DNA of 6,366 bases from JBFXDW01 sp050180745 (GCA_050180745.1 JBFXDW010000103.1:1-6366), one strand, 5' to 3'. Shown: positions 1-6,060, numbered from the stretch's first letter. Notes: generated from the letters alone by a model not told the origin. Translations and numbers: made by a program.

Positions 1-26
1 GGGGTAAATCTTCTACCTTCGCTCAT
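1..26 (-). CDS. 5' end of an unidentified leftward gene (partial)
   Basis: On the minus strand an ATG at 26-24 is preceded by a full Shine-Dalgarno sequence, AAGGAG (39-34), with a 7-nt spacer. It opens a frame reading MSEGRRFT(P) to the window edge without a stop. Only eight complete codons are visible, so the product cannot be identified. From family knowledge, dusB (tRNA-dihydrouridine synthase) with ntrBC often lies divergently upstream of ispDF in alphaproteobacteria, but these residues do not look like the usual DusB start and I do not assign it. The call rests on the ribosome binding site, start codon and divergent layout alone. Confidence 0.5.
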
Positions 27-63
27 GGACGATCTCCTTGCTTTTACACAAAGGAATCGTCCA
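26..63 (-). promoter_or_regulatory. Hairpin sequestering the ribosome binding site of the leftward gene
   Basis: TGGACGAT (26-33) pairs perfectly with ATCGTCCA (56-63). After a single bulged C at 34 the stem continues with TCCTT (35-39) against AAGGA (51-55). This gives 13 base pairs around an 11-nt loop (40-50). In the minus-strand transcript the downstream arm contains the AAGGAG ribosome binding site, its spacer and the A of the ATG, so a folded stem would block initiation. No run of T follows on the minus strand, so it is not a terminator for that gene. On the plus strand a T-rich stretch follows some 13 nt after the stem, too far for a standard terminator. RNA-level control such as a thermometer or protein-bound leader is inference. 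Confidence 0.5.
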
Positions 64-84
64 CCTAAATCCTTAATTTTTGAT

Positions 85-97
85 TCACGTGACGTGA
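85..97. promoter_or_regulatory. Candidate operator palindrome between divergent genes
   Basis: TCACGTGACGTGA is a perfect inverted repeat of two 6-bp arms around one central G, and it also contains the 8-bp palindrome TCACGTGA. A wider inverted pair, CCTAAA (64-69) and TTTAGG (99-104), encloses it. It lies between the leftward gene and ispDF. A weak plus-strand promoter, TTGATT (80-85) and TAGGAT (101-106) with a short 15-bp spacer, would have the palindrome between its boxes. A weak minus-strand -35, TTGACT (136-131), is also present without a good -10. The palindrome is certain; its role as a binding site is inferred, and no regulator can be named. Confidence 0.35.
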
Positions 98-145
98 TTT
101 TAGGATGATTTATTCAACAAGGCCATTCACAGTCAATAAAACCAC

Positions 146-1336
146 ATGAACATCTGCGATCCCCAATCCACAATCCCCGCCCCCCGCTGCACCGCTCTTC
201 TCGTCGCCGCTGGTTCTGGCTCCCGCTTTGGCGGCAAGCTGCCAAAACAATACCAAACCATGGGAAGTATGCCGATTTTGCGGCGTGCCGTACTGGCTTT
301 TCTTCATCATCCCCATATTTCCGAAGTCAGGGTTATCATTAACCCCGCTCACCGCGCTTTTTATGACGAGGCCGTGAAAGGCCTAGACCTCCCCCCCCCC
401 ATAGACGGCGGTGCCACAAGACAGGATTCGGCCCGCCTAGGCTTAGAAGCTCTAGCAGAATCGCCTCCCGCCTATGTCATGATCCATGATGCAGCGCGTC
501 CCTTAATTGATGCCCAAACGATCACGGATGTGTTTAAAGCTCTGACCTCAAACCAAGGCGCAATTGCAGCTAAACCACTTGTCGATACGCTCAAAAAAGA
601 AGAAAACGGACACATCACTGATACAATTGACCGCAATCATTTATGGCAAGCCCACACACCACAAGCCTTCCATTATGACATTATCTTAAAAGCTCACCGC
701 ACCGCCCAAGGGCAAGCGCTGACCGATGATGCGCTCGTTGCCGAAAAAGCAGGTATTCCCGTCACTCTTATCCCCTCCAATGCAGATAACATGAAAATCA
801 CAAATCCAGACGATCTTGGCCGCGCAGGCCGCCTCTTAGGACAAAGCTTTGGCGACATTCGCACAGGGCTGGGCTTTGATGTGCACGAACTAGTCGAGGG
901 CACAGAAATTCACCTCGGCGGATTGACACTGCCCCACAACAAAACGCTTAAAGGTCACTCGGACGCGGATGTTGTGCTGCATGCGATTACAGATGCCATC
1001 CTAGGCACCATGGCGGTCGGTGACATAGGCACCTTCTTCCCCCCCAGCGATCCTCAATGGAAAGGCTGCGATAGCGCCGTCTTTTTGCGCCACGCCAGCC
1101 AGCTGGTCAATGAGCGTGGCGGCCTGATCGCTCATATAGATGTTGTGATCATGTGCGAAGAACCTAAAATAGGCCCCCACAGAGAAACCATGCAAAAGCA
1201 TATTGCTCAGCTTTTAGAAGTGGAAGAAACGCGCGTCAGCCTCAAAGCCACAACAACCGAACGCCTAGGCTTCACTGGCCGTGGCGAAGGCATTGCCTGT
1301 CAGGCAATTGCAACGGTAAGATTTGAAGAGAGGTAA
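146..1336 (+). CDS. ispDF: Bifunctional IspD-IspF enzyme (MEP isoprenoid pathway)
   Basis: A 396-residue fusion for two steps of the MEP pathway in the cytoplasm. The N-terminal IspD half makes CDP-methylerythritol from MEP and CTP; the C-terminal IspF half cyclises the phosphorylated product to MEcPP, releasing CMP. IspD motifs are the nucleotide-binding loop AAGSGSRFGGKLPKQY (21-36), GGATRQDS (88-95), HDAARPL (114-120), TPQAF (171-175) and NMKIT (215-219). IspF begins near 238. Its zinc ligands are probably D245 and H247 in GFDVH and H279 in VVLHAITDA, followed by GDIGTFFPPSD (292-302) and KATTTERLGFTGRGEG (367-382). Both halves look intact and full length. The ATG at 146 is the first start after an in-frame TAA (137-139), but no Shine-Dalgarno sequence precedes it, so initiation may be weak or leaderless. 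It converges on prfB with a 28-bp gap. A run of ten C (391-400) lies in codons 82-85. Confidence 0.96.
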   Translation: MNICDPQSTIPAPRCTALLVAAGSGSRFGGKLPKQYQTMGSMPILRRAVLAFLHHPHISEVRVIINPAHRAFYDEAVKGLDLPPPIDGGATRQDSARLGLEALAESPPAYVMIHDAARPLIDAQTITDVFKALTSNQGAIAAKPLVDTLKKEENGHITDTIDRNHLWQAHTPQAFHYDIILKAHRTAQGQALTDDALVAEKAGIPVTLIPSNADNMKITNPDDLGRAGRLLGQSFGDIRTGLGFDVHELVEGTEIHLGGLTLPHNKTLKGHSDADVVLHAITDAILGTMAVGDIGTFFPPSDPQWKGCDSAVFLRHASQLVNERGGLIAHIDVVIMCEEPKIGPHRETMQKHIAQLLEVEETRVSLKATTTERLGFTGRGEGIACQAIATVRFEER

Positions 1337-1353
1337 GAGCCTGCTCAGAATCT
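1334..1353 (+). repeat. 20-bp repeat, copy A (after prfB, overlapping the ispDF stop)
   Basis: TAAGAGCCTGCTCAGAATCT begins with the TAA stop codon of ispDF. It matches 3455-3474 in the same orientation at 19 of 20 positions, differing only at C/T in the middle. Read on the minus strand it begins 11 nt after the prfB stop codon, just as copy B directly follows the mrcA stop. A possible origin is an insertion-sequence end or small mobile repeat, but no known family is assigned. Confidence 0.6.
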
Positions 1354-1366
1354 AAGAAGAGATTCT
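1347..1366. other. Small hairpin between the converging ispDF and prfB ends
   Basis: AGAATCT (1347-1353) is the exact reverse complement of AGATTCT (1360-1366), leaving a 6-nt loop. The 7-bp stem fills the gap between the two stop codons and overlaps both the 20-bp repeat and the prfB stop. It is A+T-rich, and no run of T follows on either strand. It could help separate the converging transcripts but is not a standard intrinsic terminator. Confidence 0.3.
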
Positions 1367-2487
1367 ATACTCCAGCCTCTTCCTTTTGGCCTTGGATTTT
1401 ATGGGCCAAAGACGCTTGCAGGAATTTCTCAATCTCACCGTCCAGCACCGCTTGCGTTGCACTCGTCTCAACGCCGGTGCGTGTATCTTTGACCATCTGA
1501 TAGGGTTGAAGCACATAAGAGCGTATCTGATGGCCCCAGCCAATATCGCTTTTTGTATCCTCTAACGCGCTGGCCGCATCCTCACGTTTTTTAAGCTCCA
1601 GCTCGTACAACTTACCGCGCAGCATCTCCATCGCCTTAGCACGGTTCTTGTGCTGAGAGCGCTCTTCCTGACAAGCAACCACGATACCCGTTGGTAAGTG
1701 AGTAAAACGGACCGCACTATCGGTTTTGTTGATGTGCTGCCCTCCCGCACCAGAGGCTCGGAACGTATCGACGCGCAAATCCTTATCCAGAATCTCGATC
1801 TCAATCGAGTCGTCAATCACAGGAGTCACAGATACTGAAGAAAAACTAGTGTGCCGCCGCGCATTGGAATCATAAGGGGAAATCCGCACCAACCGATGCA
1901 CACCGCTTTCAGTTTTCAACCAGCCATAGGCATTGTCTCCAGAAATCTGGATTGTTGCCGACTTAATGCCCGCTTCTTCCCCATCCGAATATTCAAGCAT
2001 TTTGACTTTATAGCCCTGCCGCTCGGCATAGCGCGTGTACATCCGCAACAACATCTCGGCCCAGTCTTGCGCCTCGGTTCCGCCCGCGCCTGCATTGACT
2101 TCCAAATAACAATCATTGCCGTCAGCTTCACCAGAAAGAAGGCTTTCAAGCTCTTTTGTCTCGGCCAGTGCACGCAAGGATAAAAGCGCAGCTTCGGCCT
2201 CATGAACCATATCGGCGTCTTTTTCGGCTTCCGCCATTTCTAAAAGTTCAAGATTGTCCGTAAGGCCAGACTCGAGCTCATGCACGCTGCCTAAAGCATC
2301 TTCCAGCTTTGTGCGCTCACGCATCAACTTTTGAGCATGATCAGGGTTATCCCACAATTTTGGATCTTCAGAGAGCGAGCTTAGCTCTTCCAGACGAATA
2401 ACAGATTCGTCATAGTCAAAGATGCCTCCTCAGCAGACTCAACGACTTTTGAATAGCCGCCACTGCTTGTTCGATTTCCGCACGCAT
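1365..2487 (-). CDS. prfB: Peptide chain release factor 2 (RF2), made by programmed +1 frameshift
   Basis: RF2 recognises UGA and UAA in the ribosomal A site and triggers hydrolysis of peptidyl-tRNA. The gene starts at ATG 2487-2485, with AAGGA upstream at a 7-nt spacing, and encodes MRAEIEQAVAAIQKSLSLL and RRHL before an in-frame TGA (2418-2416). Skipping one base restores the frame as LDYDESVIRLEELSSL and continues to TAG at 1365-1367, giving 373 residues against 365 in E. coli. The catalytic GGQ is at 248-250 in RASGAGGQHINKTDS. The stop-recognition tripeptide is SPY (203-205), where E. coli has SPF; SPY is what I recall for alphaproteobacteria. The residue matching E. coli 246 is Ala, the common form, rather than the Thr of K-12. 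The TTG at 2357 is an internal Leu codon, not the start. The gene lies 64 bp downstream of the unknown gene on the same strand. Confidence 0.97.
2415..2430 (-). promoter_or_regulatory. prfB autoregulatory +1 frameshift signal
   Basis: On the minus strand the bases read AGG AGG CAT CTT TGA C. The internal Shine-Dalgarno AGGAGG is 3 nt from the slippery CTT, which is followed by the UGA stop and C, a poor termination context. E. coli has AGG GGG TAT CTT TGA C with the same spacing. In the known mechanism, low RF2 slows termination at UGA and lets the ribosome slip forward one base, making more RF2. The frame is continuous and RF2-like on both sides only if the shift occurs. Confidence 0.97.
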
Positions 2488-2494
2488 AAGTTAA

Positions 2495-2500
2495 TCCTTT
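2495..2500 (-). promoter_or_regulatory. Ribosome binding site that fixes the prfB start
   Basis: The minus strand reads AAAAAGGATTAACTT before ATG (2487-2485), placing AAAGGA 7 nt from the start codon. This supports translation from 2487 across the frameshift site rather than from an internal start after it. Confidence 0.65.
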
Positions 2501-2520
2501 TTCTGAAAAGAAGGCTCTTA
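2501..2520 (-). repeat. Possible degenerate inverted copy of the 20-bp repeat
   Basis: The plus strand here reads TTCTGAAAAGAAGGCTCTTA. The reverse complement of the repeat found at 1334 and 3455 contains TTCTGAACAGGCTCTTA. They share TTCTGAA and GGCTCTTA, with a substitution and about three extra bases between. It lies just upstream of the prfB ribosome binding site. The match is short and could be chance. Confidence 0.25.
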
Positions 2521-2551
2521 TGTGCCTCAAAAACACACAAAAAGCAAGAAG

Positions 2552-3343
2552 TTATGCTGGAAAACTCCCAAAAAGAAGGGACATCTGCACGGCCCGTGCA
2601 TAAGGGTTTTGCCGCACAGAAGGCTGCTCTTTCATTCCCGCCAGTTCATAAAAAGCGTCTTTATTAAGAGGAAAAGAGATAGGATTCCCCTCCTCGTCTC
2701 TGGCTTCTCTGATAGCGCGCCGCCCTCTCATAAGAATCATATCCAACCGTTTAGGAATTCTGACACTACAAGGATGGTAATCATAGCCCTTGAAAGAAAG
2801 CTCCTGTTTTCCACTCCCTTTCAAGACATAATCTCCTGTATAATTTCCTGCGGAAAGAGACACCCTGCCCAAAGACATCATTAAAAATGCAGACAGCAAC
2901 CACGGATGATCTTTAAGAACAACAAGTTTATCAAGATGTATATCCTGCGTTTTCTTCCATAACGCCCTTTGTGGTTCATGCCCCCACGTAAACCGCTTAT
3001 GAAAGGCAATCGTTGCTTTTGTAGTAAGAGCCTCCACCCGTTGAAGAGACTTTTTAATTTCATCCTGCATACGCGCATCAAAAAGATGGGGTTTTAAAAA
3101 ATAATATTTTGGATCATTTTTAAAAAAAGAAGGGCATTGTGCCCCCTTATATCCCTCATGCACAAAAAAACGACTGCCGAGATCAGATAAATCCGATGAA
3201 CGAGGATGAAGCAATTCACCACAGCTCAAGCAACGAAAGAGAGAGCCTTTCCGTCCACTTTCTACATTCTCCCAACACTCATCTATAGAAACAATTTTTC
3301 CTGAATGAGGTATAAATGCTTCTGTTACAGCGGTACCTGCCAT
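2552..3343 (-). CDS. Unrecognised 263-residue protein with a putative zinc ribbon
   Basis: I do not recognise this protein with certainty. The N-terminal third carries a cysteine/histidine cluster, FRCLSCGELLHPR (36-48) and FFVHEGYKGAQCP (59-71), giving C38, C41, H62 and C70 (with H46) as possible metal ligands. This arrangement resembles the zinc-ribbon start of CoiA-like proteins (CxxCG then HFAH), whose family includes predicted nucleases. That likeness is by eye, and no nuclease motif is identified in the rest. The C-terminal half is basic, with clusters such as KRLDMILMRGRRAIREAR (198-215); no membrane segment or signal peptide is evident. The ATG at 3343 is chosen because AAGGAG lies 8 nt upstream. 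The earlier in-frame ATG at 3397 lacks a ribosome binding site and overlaps the predicted -10 box. The gene sits between mrcA and prfB on the same strand, with its own apparent promoter. The frame is intact, ending in TAA. Confidence 0.75.
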   Translation of the reverse strand: MAGTAVTEAFIPHSGKIVSIDECWENVESGRKGSLFRCLSCGELLHPRSSDLSDLGSRFFVHEGYKGAQCPSFFKNDPKYYFLKPHLFDARMQDEIKKSLQRVEALTTKATIAFHKRFTWGHEPQRALWKKTQDIHLDKLVVLKDHPWLLSAFLMMSLGRVSLSAGNYTGDYVLKGSGKQELSFKGYDYHPCSVRIPKRLDMILMRGRRAIREARDEEGNPISFPLNKDAFYELAGMKEQPSVRQNPYARAVQMSLLFGSFPA

Positions 3344-3345
3344 TG

Positions 3346-3358
3346 GAAGGACTCCTTC
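3346..3358 (-). promoter_or_regulatory. Start-deciding ribosome binding site inside a palindrome
   Basis: The minus strand reads GAAGGAGTCCTTC, a perfect inverted repeat of 6-bp arms around one base, and AAGGAG (3357-3352) is the ribosome binding site for the ATG at 3343. In RNA it could form a 5-bp GAAGG/CCTTC stem with a 3-nt loop covering that site. In DNA it could be a protein site. The ribosome binding site call is strong; the regulatory reading is inference. Confidence 0.55.
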
Positions 3359-3395
3359 GCTTCTGCTTTGCAAGACGTCATAAAAAGACGGGTGC

Positions 3396-3416
3396 ATTAT
3401 ATCGTTTTAGAAACGA
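3396..3416 (-). promoter_or_regulatory. Promoter -10 box with adjoining palindromic operator candidate
   Basis: On the minus strand TCGTTTCTAAAACGA (3416-3402) is a perfect inverted repeat with 6-bp arms and a 3-nt centre. It abuts, with one shared base, a consensus -10 box TATAAT (3401-3396). No good -35 is present at 17 bp (TATCTG); TTGAGT lies 22 bp upstream, too far. A weak -35 with a palindrome over the spacer fits a regulated promoter. Transcription would begin near 3389, giving a leader of about 45 nt for the start at 3343 and excluding the ATG at 3397. Confidence 0.5.
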
Positions 3417-3454
3417 AACAGATACTCAAAAAACGACAGCCTTTCAAAAAACCC

Positions 3455-3474
3455 TAAGAGCCTGTTCAGAATCT
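3455..3474 (+). repeat. 20-bp repeat, copy B (directly after the mrcA stop)
   Basis: TAAGAGCCTGTTCAGAATCT matches copy A at 1334-1353 in 19 of 20 positions, in the same orientation and 2121 bp away. Its last base is the final base of the mrcA stop codon, so on the minus strand it follows that gene directly. Including the stop codon, the minus strand here has short inverted ends (TAAGA and TCTTA). The T runs further downstream follow no strong stem, so it does not form a clear terminator. Confidence 0.6.
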
Positions 3475-6041
3475 TAATAAAGTCCACCCGTCCCCTGAGA
3501 GGAGGCTCCTGAGGAAGGCTCTTCGTTCACATCTCCCCCCACAGACGGCGAAATAGGCTGAACACTTCCATCCCCATCAATCACAACAGGCGCTGGATTA
3601 CCTGTCTCACCAGATACAATACCACTGGCATATTCACCCGTTATGCTCCCGTCTAGGATCGGTCTGATCTCTCCCTCTTGTGGTTCTGTGCCAGGCAAAA
3701 AGACCTCCCACAACGCATCCTTATCACCAAAAGACGCTAAAGCTCCTGTTTGGACATCAACCTTAACCATCCTCAACCCCGAAGGCATACGGAAAGGTAT
3801 CGCAGGTTCTCCCTTCATCGCCTTTACGATAAAATCTTGGAAAATAGGCACCGCAACACTCGATCCCGTCTCTTTCTCACCAAGCGTTTGCGGCTCATCA
3901 AAACCAACGTAAACAGCTACCACCAGATCCGGCGTTATCCCCATAAACCACGCATCACGACAATCATTCGTTGTCCCTGTTTTACCTCCAACCGGAAACC
4001 CAACCCCCGCCAAACGCTTTGCTGTGCCTCGTTTCACAACGCCTTCGAGCATCGAAACGATCTGATACGCGGTACGAGAATCCTGAATTTGTTCTCTTGC
4101 ATCAGGAACGTCAGGCGGCGCAAGTTCAGAAGCCCACTCAGCGACAGTACAGCCTTCGCACACACGCTGATCCGAACGCCAGATTGTTTTACCCGTCTGA
4201 TCCTGAATCCGGTCAATCAATGTCGGCGTAATTTTCTTACCCCCATTGACGAACATGCTATAGGCCGTAGCCATCCGCAAAGGCGTTGTTTCCTTGGCCC
4301 CCAACGCAAAGGAAAGAAGCTCTGGCATGTCATCAACAACACCAAACTTCCTGACCGTCTCAACAACAGCCTTCATCCCAATCGCGTTAGCCAACCTTAC
4401 GGTCATAACGTTCCGTGATTTTTCAATACCCACGCGAAGCGGCGTTGGCCCATAGAATTCTTGCGAATAATTCTCAGGCCTCCACATCGGCAGATCTGGT
4501 CCCTGCTTATATTCAAACGGCGCATCCAACACGAGGCTGGACGGCGTAAACCCCTTATCCAAAGCCGTAAGATATACGAATGGTTTAAACGCAGACCCCG
4601 GTTGACGATAAGCCTGAACCGCACGGTTATACTGGCTGATTTGTTCACTAAAACCACCCACCATAGCAAACACACGGCCCGTATGAGGATCCATTGCCAC
4701 AATTGCTCCCTCTACAGTGGGAACCTGTCTTAAAGCAAATGTGTTCTCGGGATATTTTTGGCCTGTATTATCCTTGGCAACCGCTTCAACCAAGATGACA
4801 TCCCCCAACTTCAGAACATCTTTCGGTTGATGAATGTCTGGGCCCAGCTTTCCTTTTTTATCTTCGCGCCGCGCCCATGCCATCTCCGGCCACGGAATAT
4901 GCCCGCGCGTACCGTCTGCCAGAAAAACTTCTACATTCTTAGAAGAAAGATTCACCACAACAGCCAAATCCCAGTCCTCAGCTCCGGCCGGTCTTTGTAT
5001 CTCGGCTAAACGCTTGGGCCACTCCTTCACGCCTCTCAAAGACGCTACGGATCCACGGTACCCCCGCTTCCGGCGATCGTAACTAATAAGCCCCTGCCTC
5101 AAAGCATCCCGCGCAAATTTCTGAAGTTTTGAGTCCAAACTTGTTTTGACCGACAACCCTCCTTCAAGAACCTTTTGTGAACCATAGCGCTCCACAAGCT
5201 CACGACGGACTTCCTCGGCAAAATAGGCCCCTCCGGAAGCAATTTCCGTCTCATCTCTTTGACGTGTCACGAGCGGCATATCCTGCGCCTCAACGTTCTG
5301 CGCAGGCGTAATCATGCCCTCTTCTAACATGCGCGAGAGCACCCAATTCCGCCGCTCTACCGCCGCATCATGATGCTTTTTAGGATCATAATTATTGGGT
5401 CCCTTAGGCAAAGCCGCCAAATAAGCAATTTCCGATAGAGACAGCTCATCCAAGGATTTATTGAAATAATTCAGCGCCGCCGCCGCCACGCCATAGGAAC
5501 GGTTGCCAAGGAATATCTCGTTTAAATAGATTTCTAAAAGCCTGTCTTTACTGAGAGACTTTTCTAAGCGCCGCGCCAAAATCATCTCTTTGACTTTACG
5601 TGAAATCGACACTTCATTTGTCAGCAGCATATTCTTTGCCACCTGCTGCGTAATCGTAGAAGCCCCTACGGGGCGCCGATTTTGGCCTACATTTTTAAGA
5701 TTAACCAGCGCCGCACGTATAATTCCAAAAACATCCACACCCTGATGGATATAGAAATTCTGATCCTCCGCCGCAACAAAGGCATTTTGTACCATCTTAG
5801 GAATAGCCGTGATAGGCGCAAAAATTCGCTGCTCTGCCGCAATAGTCGCCAACATACGCCCGTCATCGGCATAAAAGCGCGTCAGCGTTGGCGGGTAATA
5901 GTCTTTAAGGTAACTATAATCTGGTAAATCCTTACTGTAATGCTGGAAAAGCAGGAAAAGCGCGACAATTCCCGACACGGCCAGAAAAAAAACCAAGGAA
6001 AACAGGGCAGAAAGAAGACGCATGAGAGATTCGGAACTCAA
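3474..6041 (-). CDS. mrcA: Penicillin-binding protein 1A (class A, bifunctional)
   Basis: This inner-membrane enzyme polymerises lipid II into glycan strands and cross-links their peptides in the periplasm. It has 855 residues, normal for the family. A short cytoplasmic start and one membrane anchor (about 8-32) precede the GT51 glycosyltransferase domain, with EDQNFYIHQG (92-101, catalytic E92), GASTITQQ (126-133) and RKVKEMILARRLEK followed by EIYLNEIFLG. A linker/OB-like region (about 328-440) leads to the transpeptidase domain, with SAFK (S483 nucleophile), SRN (542-544) and KTGT (687-690), all intact. The tail after about 785 is rich in Gly, Ser, Pro and Glu and ends GTGGLY, as in other alphaproteobacteria. 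The start is uncertain: TTG at 6041 follows AAGGAG by 13 nt, while the first ATG (6023) lacks a ribosome binding site. An in-frame TAA at 6068-6066 rules out a longer protein. A transposase gene lies divergently 155 bp upstream, where alphaproteobacteria often have an amidase gene. Confidence 0.97.
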   Translation of the reverse strand: MSSESLMRLLSALFSLVFFLAVSGIVALFLLFQHYSKDLPDYSYLKDYYPPTLTRFYADDGRMLATIAAEQRIFAPITAIPKMVQNAFVAAEDQNFYIHQGVDVFGIIRAALVNLKNVGQNRRPVGASTITQQVAKNMLLTNEVSISRKVKEMILARRLEKSLSKDRLLEIYLNEIFLGNRSYGVAAAALNYFNKSLDELSLSEIAYLAALPKGPNNYDPKKHHDAAVERRNWVLSRMLEEGMITPAQNVEAQDMPLVTRQRDETEIASGGAYFAEEVRRELVERYGSQKVLEGGLSVKTSLDSKLQKFARDALRQGLISYDRRKRGYRGSVASLRGVKEWPKRLAEIQRPAGAEDWDLAVVVNLSSKNVEVFLADGTRGHIPWPEMAWARREDKKGKLGPDIHQPKDVLKLGDVILVEAVAKDNTGQKYPENTFALRQVPTVEGAIVAMDPHTGRVFAMVGGFSEQISQYNRAVQAYRQPGSAFKPFVYLTALDKGFTPSSLVLDAPFEYKQGPDLPMWRPENYSQEFYGPTPLRVGIEKSRNVMTVRLANAIGMKAVVETVRKFGVVDDMPELLSFALGAKETTPLRMATAYSMFVNGGKKITPTLIDRIQDQTGKTIWRSDQRVCEGCTVAEWASELAPPDVPDAREQIQDSRTAYQIVSMLEGVVKRGTAKRLAGVGFPVGGKTGTTNDCRDAWFMGITPDLVVAVYVGFDEPQTLGEKETGSSVAVPIFQDFIVKAMKGEPAIPFRMPSGLRMVKVDVQTGALASFGDKDALWEVFLPGTEPQEGEIRPILDGSITGEYASGIVSGETGNPAPVVIDGDGSVQPISPSVGGDVNEEPSSGASSQGTGGLY

Positions 6042-6054
6042 GAAATAAAAAACA

Positions 6055-6060
6055 CTCCTT
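6055..6060 (-). promoter_or_regulatory. Ribosome binding site of mrcA
   Basis: AAGGAG on the minus strand lies 13 nt before TTG (6041-6039) and 31 nt before the first ATG (6023). The spacing to TTG is long but workable, and the spacing to ATG is not, which favours the TTG start. The intervening sequence is mostly T. Confidence 0.5.

Noticed and set aside
1851..2183. A 110-codon plus-strand frame within prfB
   Set aside because: It is antisense to conserved RF2 sequence, including the HRLVRISPYDS region, and has no independent support.
2357..2357. TTG as the prfB start codon
   Set aside because: The frame continues upstream through typical RF2 residues to a frameshift site and an ATG with a ribosome binding site at 2487.
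2521..2551. Terminator after the unknown gene
   Set aside because: The best stem (AGGC with GCCT, plus one G-T pair) is only 4-5 bp before CTTTT, too weak to call.
2522..2884. A 120-codon plus-strand frame opposite the unknown minus-strand gene
   Set aside because: It has no ribosome binding site and its Lys/His/Arg-rich product looks like a reading of the opposite strand. The minus-strand frame has a strong ribosome binding site and promoter.
3397..3397. ATG at 3397 as the start of the unknown gene
   Set aside because: It lacks a Shine-Dalgarno sequence and overlaps the TATAAT box, so it would lie upstream of the predicted transcript start.
3421..3454. Terminator after mrcA (T runs in the minus-strand sequence)
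   Set aside because: The runs of T are not preceded by a stem of useful length, so an intrinsic terminator cannot be supported.
3500..3510. Palindrome AGGAGGCTCCT near the mrcA 3' end
   Set aside because: It lies inside codons of the low-complexity C-terminal tail, is short, and has no T run after it.
3750..4418. A 222-codon plus-strand open frame opposite mrcA
   Set aside because: It lies wholly antisense to the conserved transpeptidase region and its product is arginine-rich and low in recognisable structure, as expected for a shadow frame.
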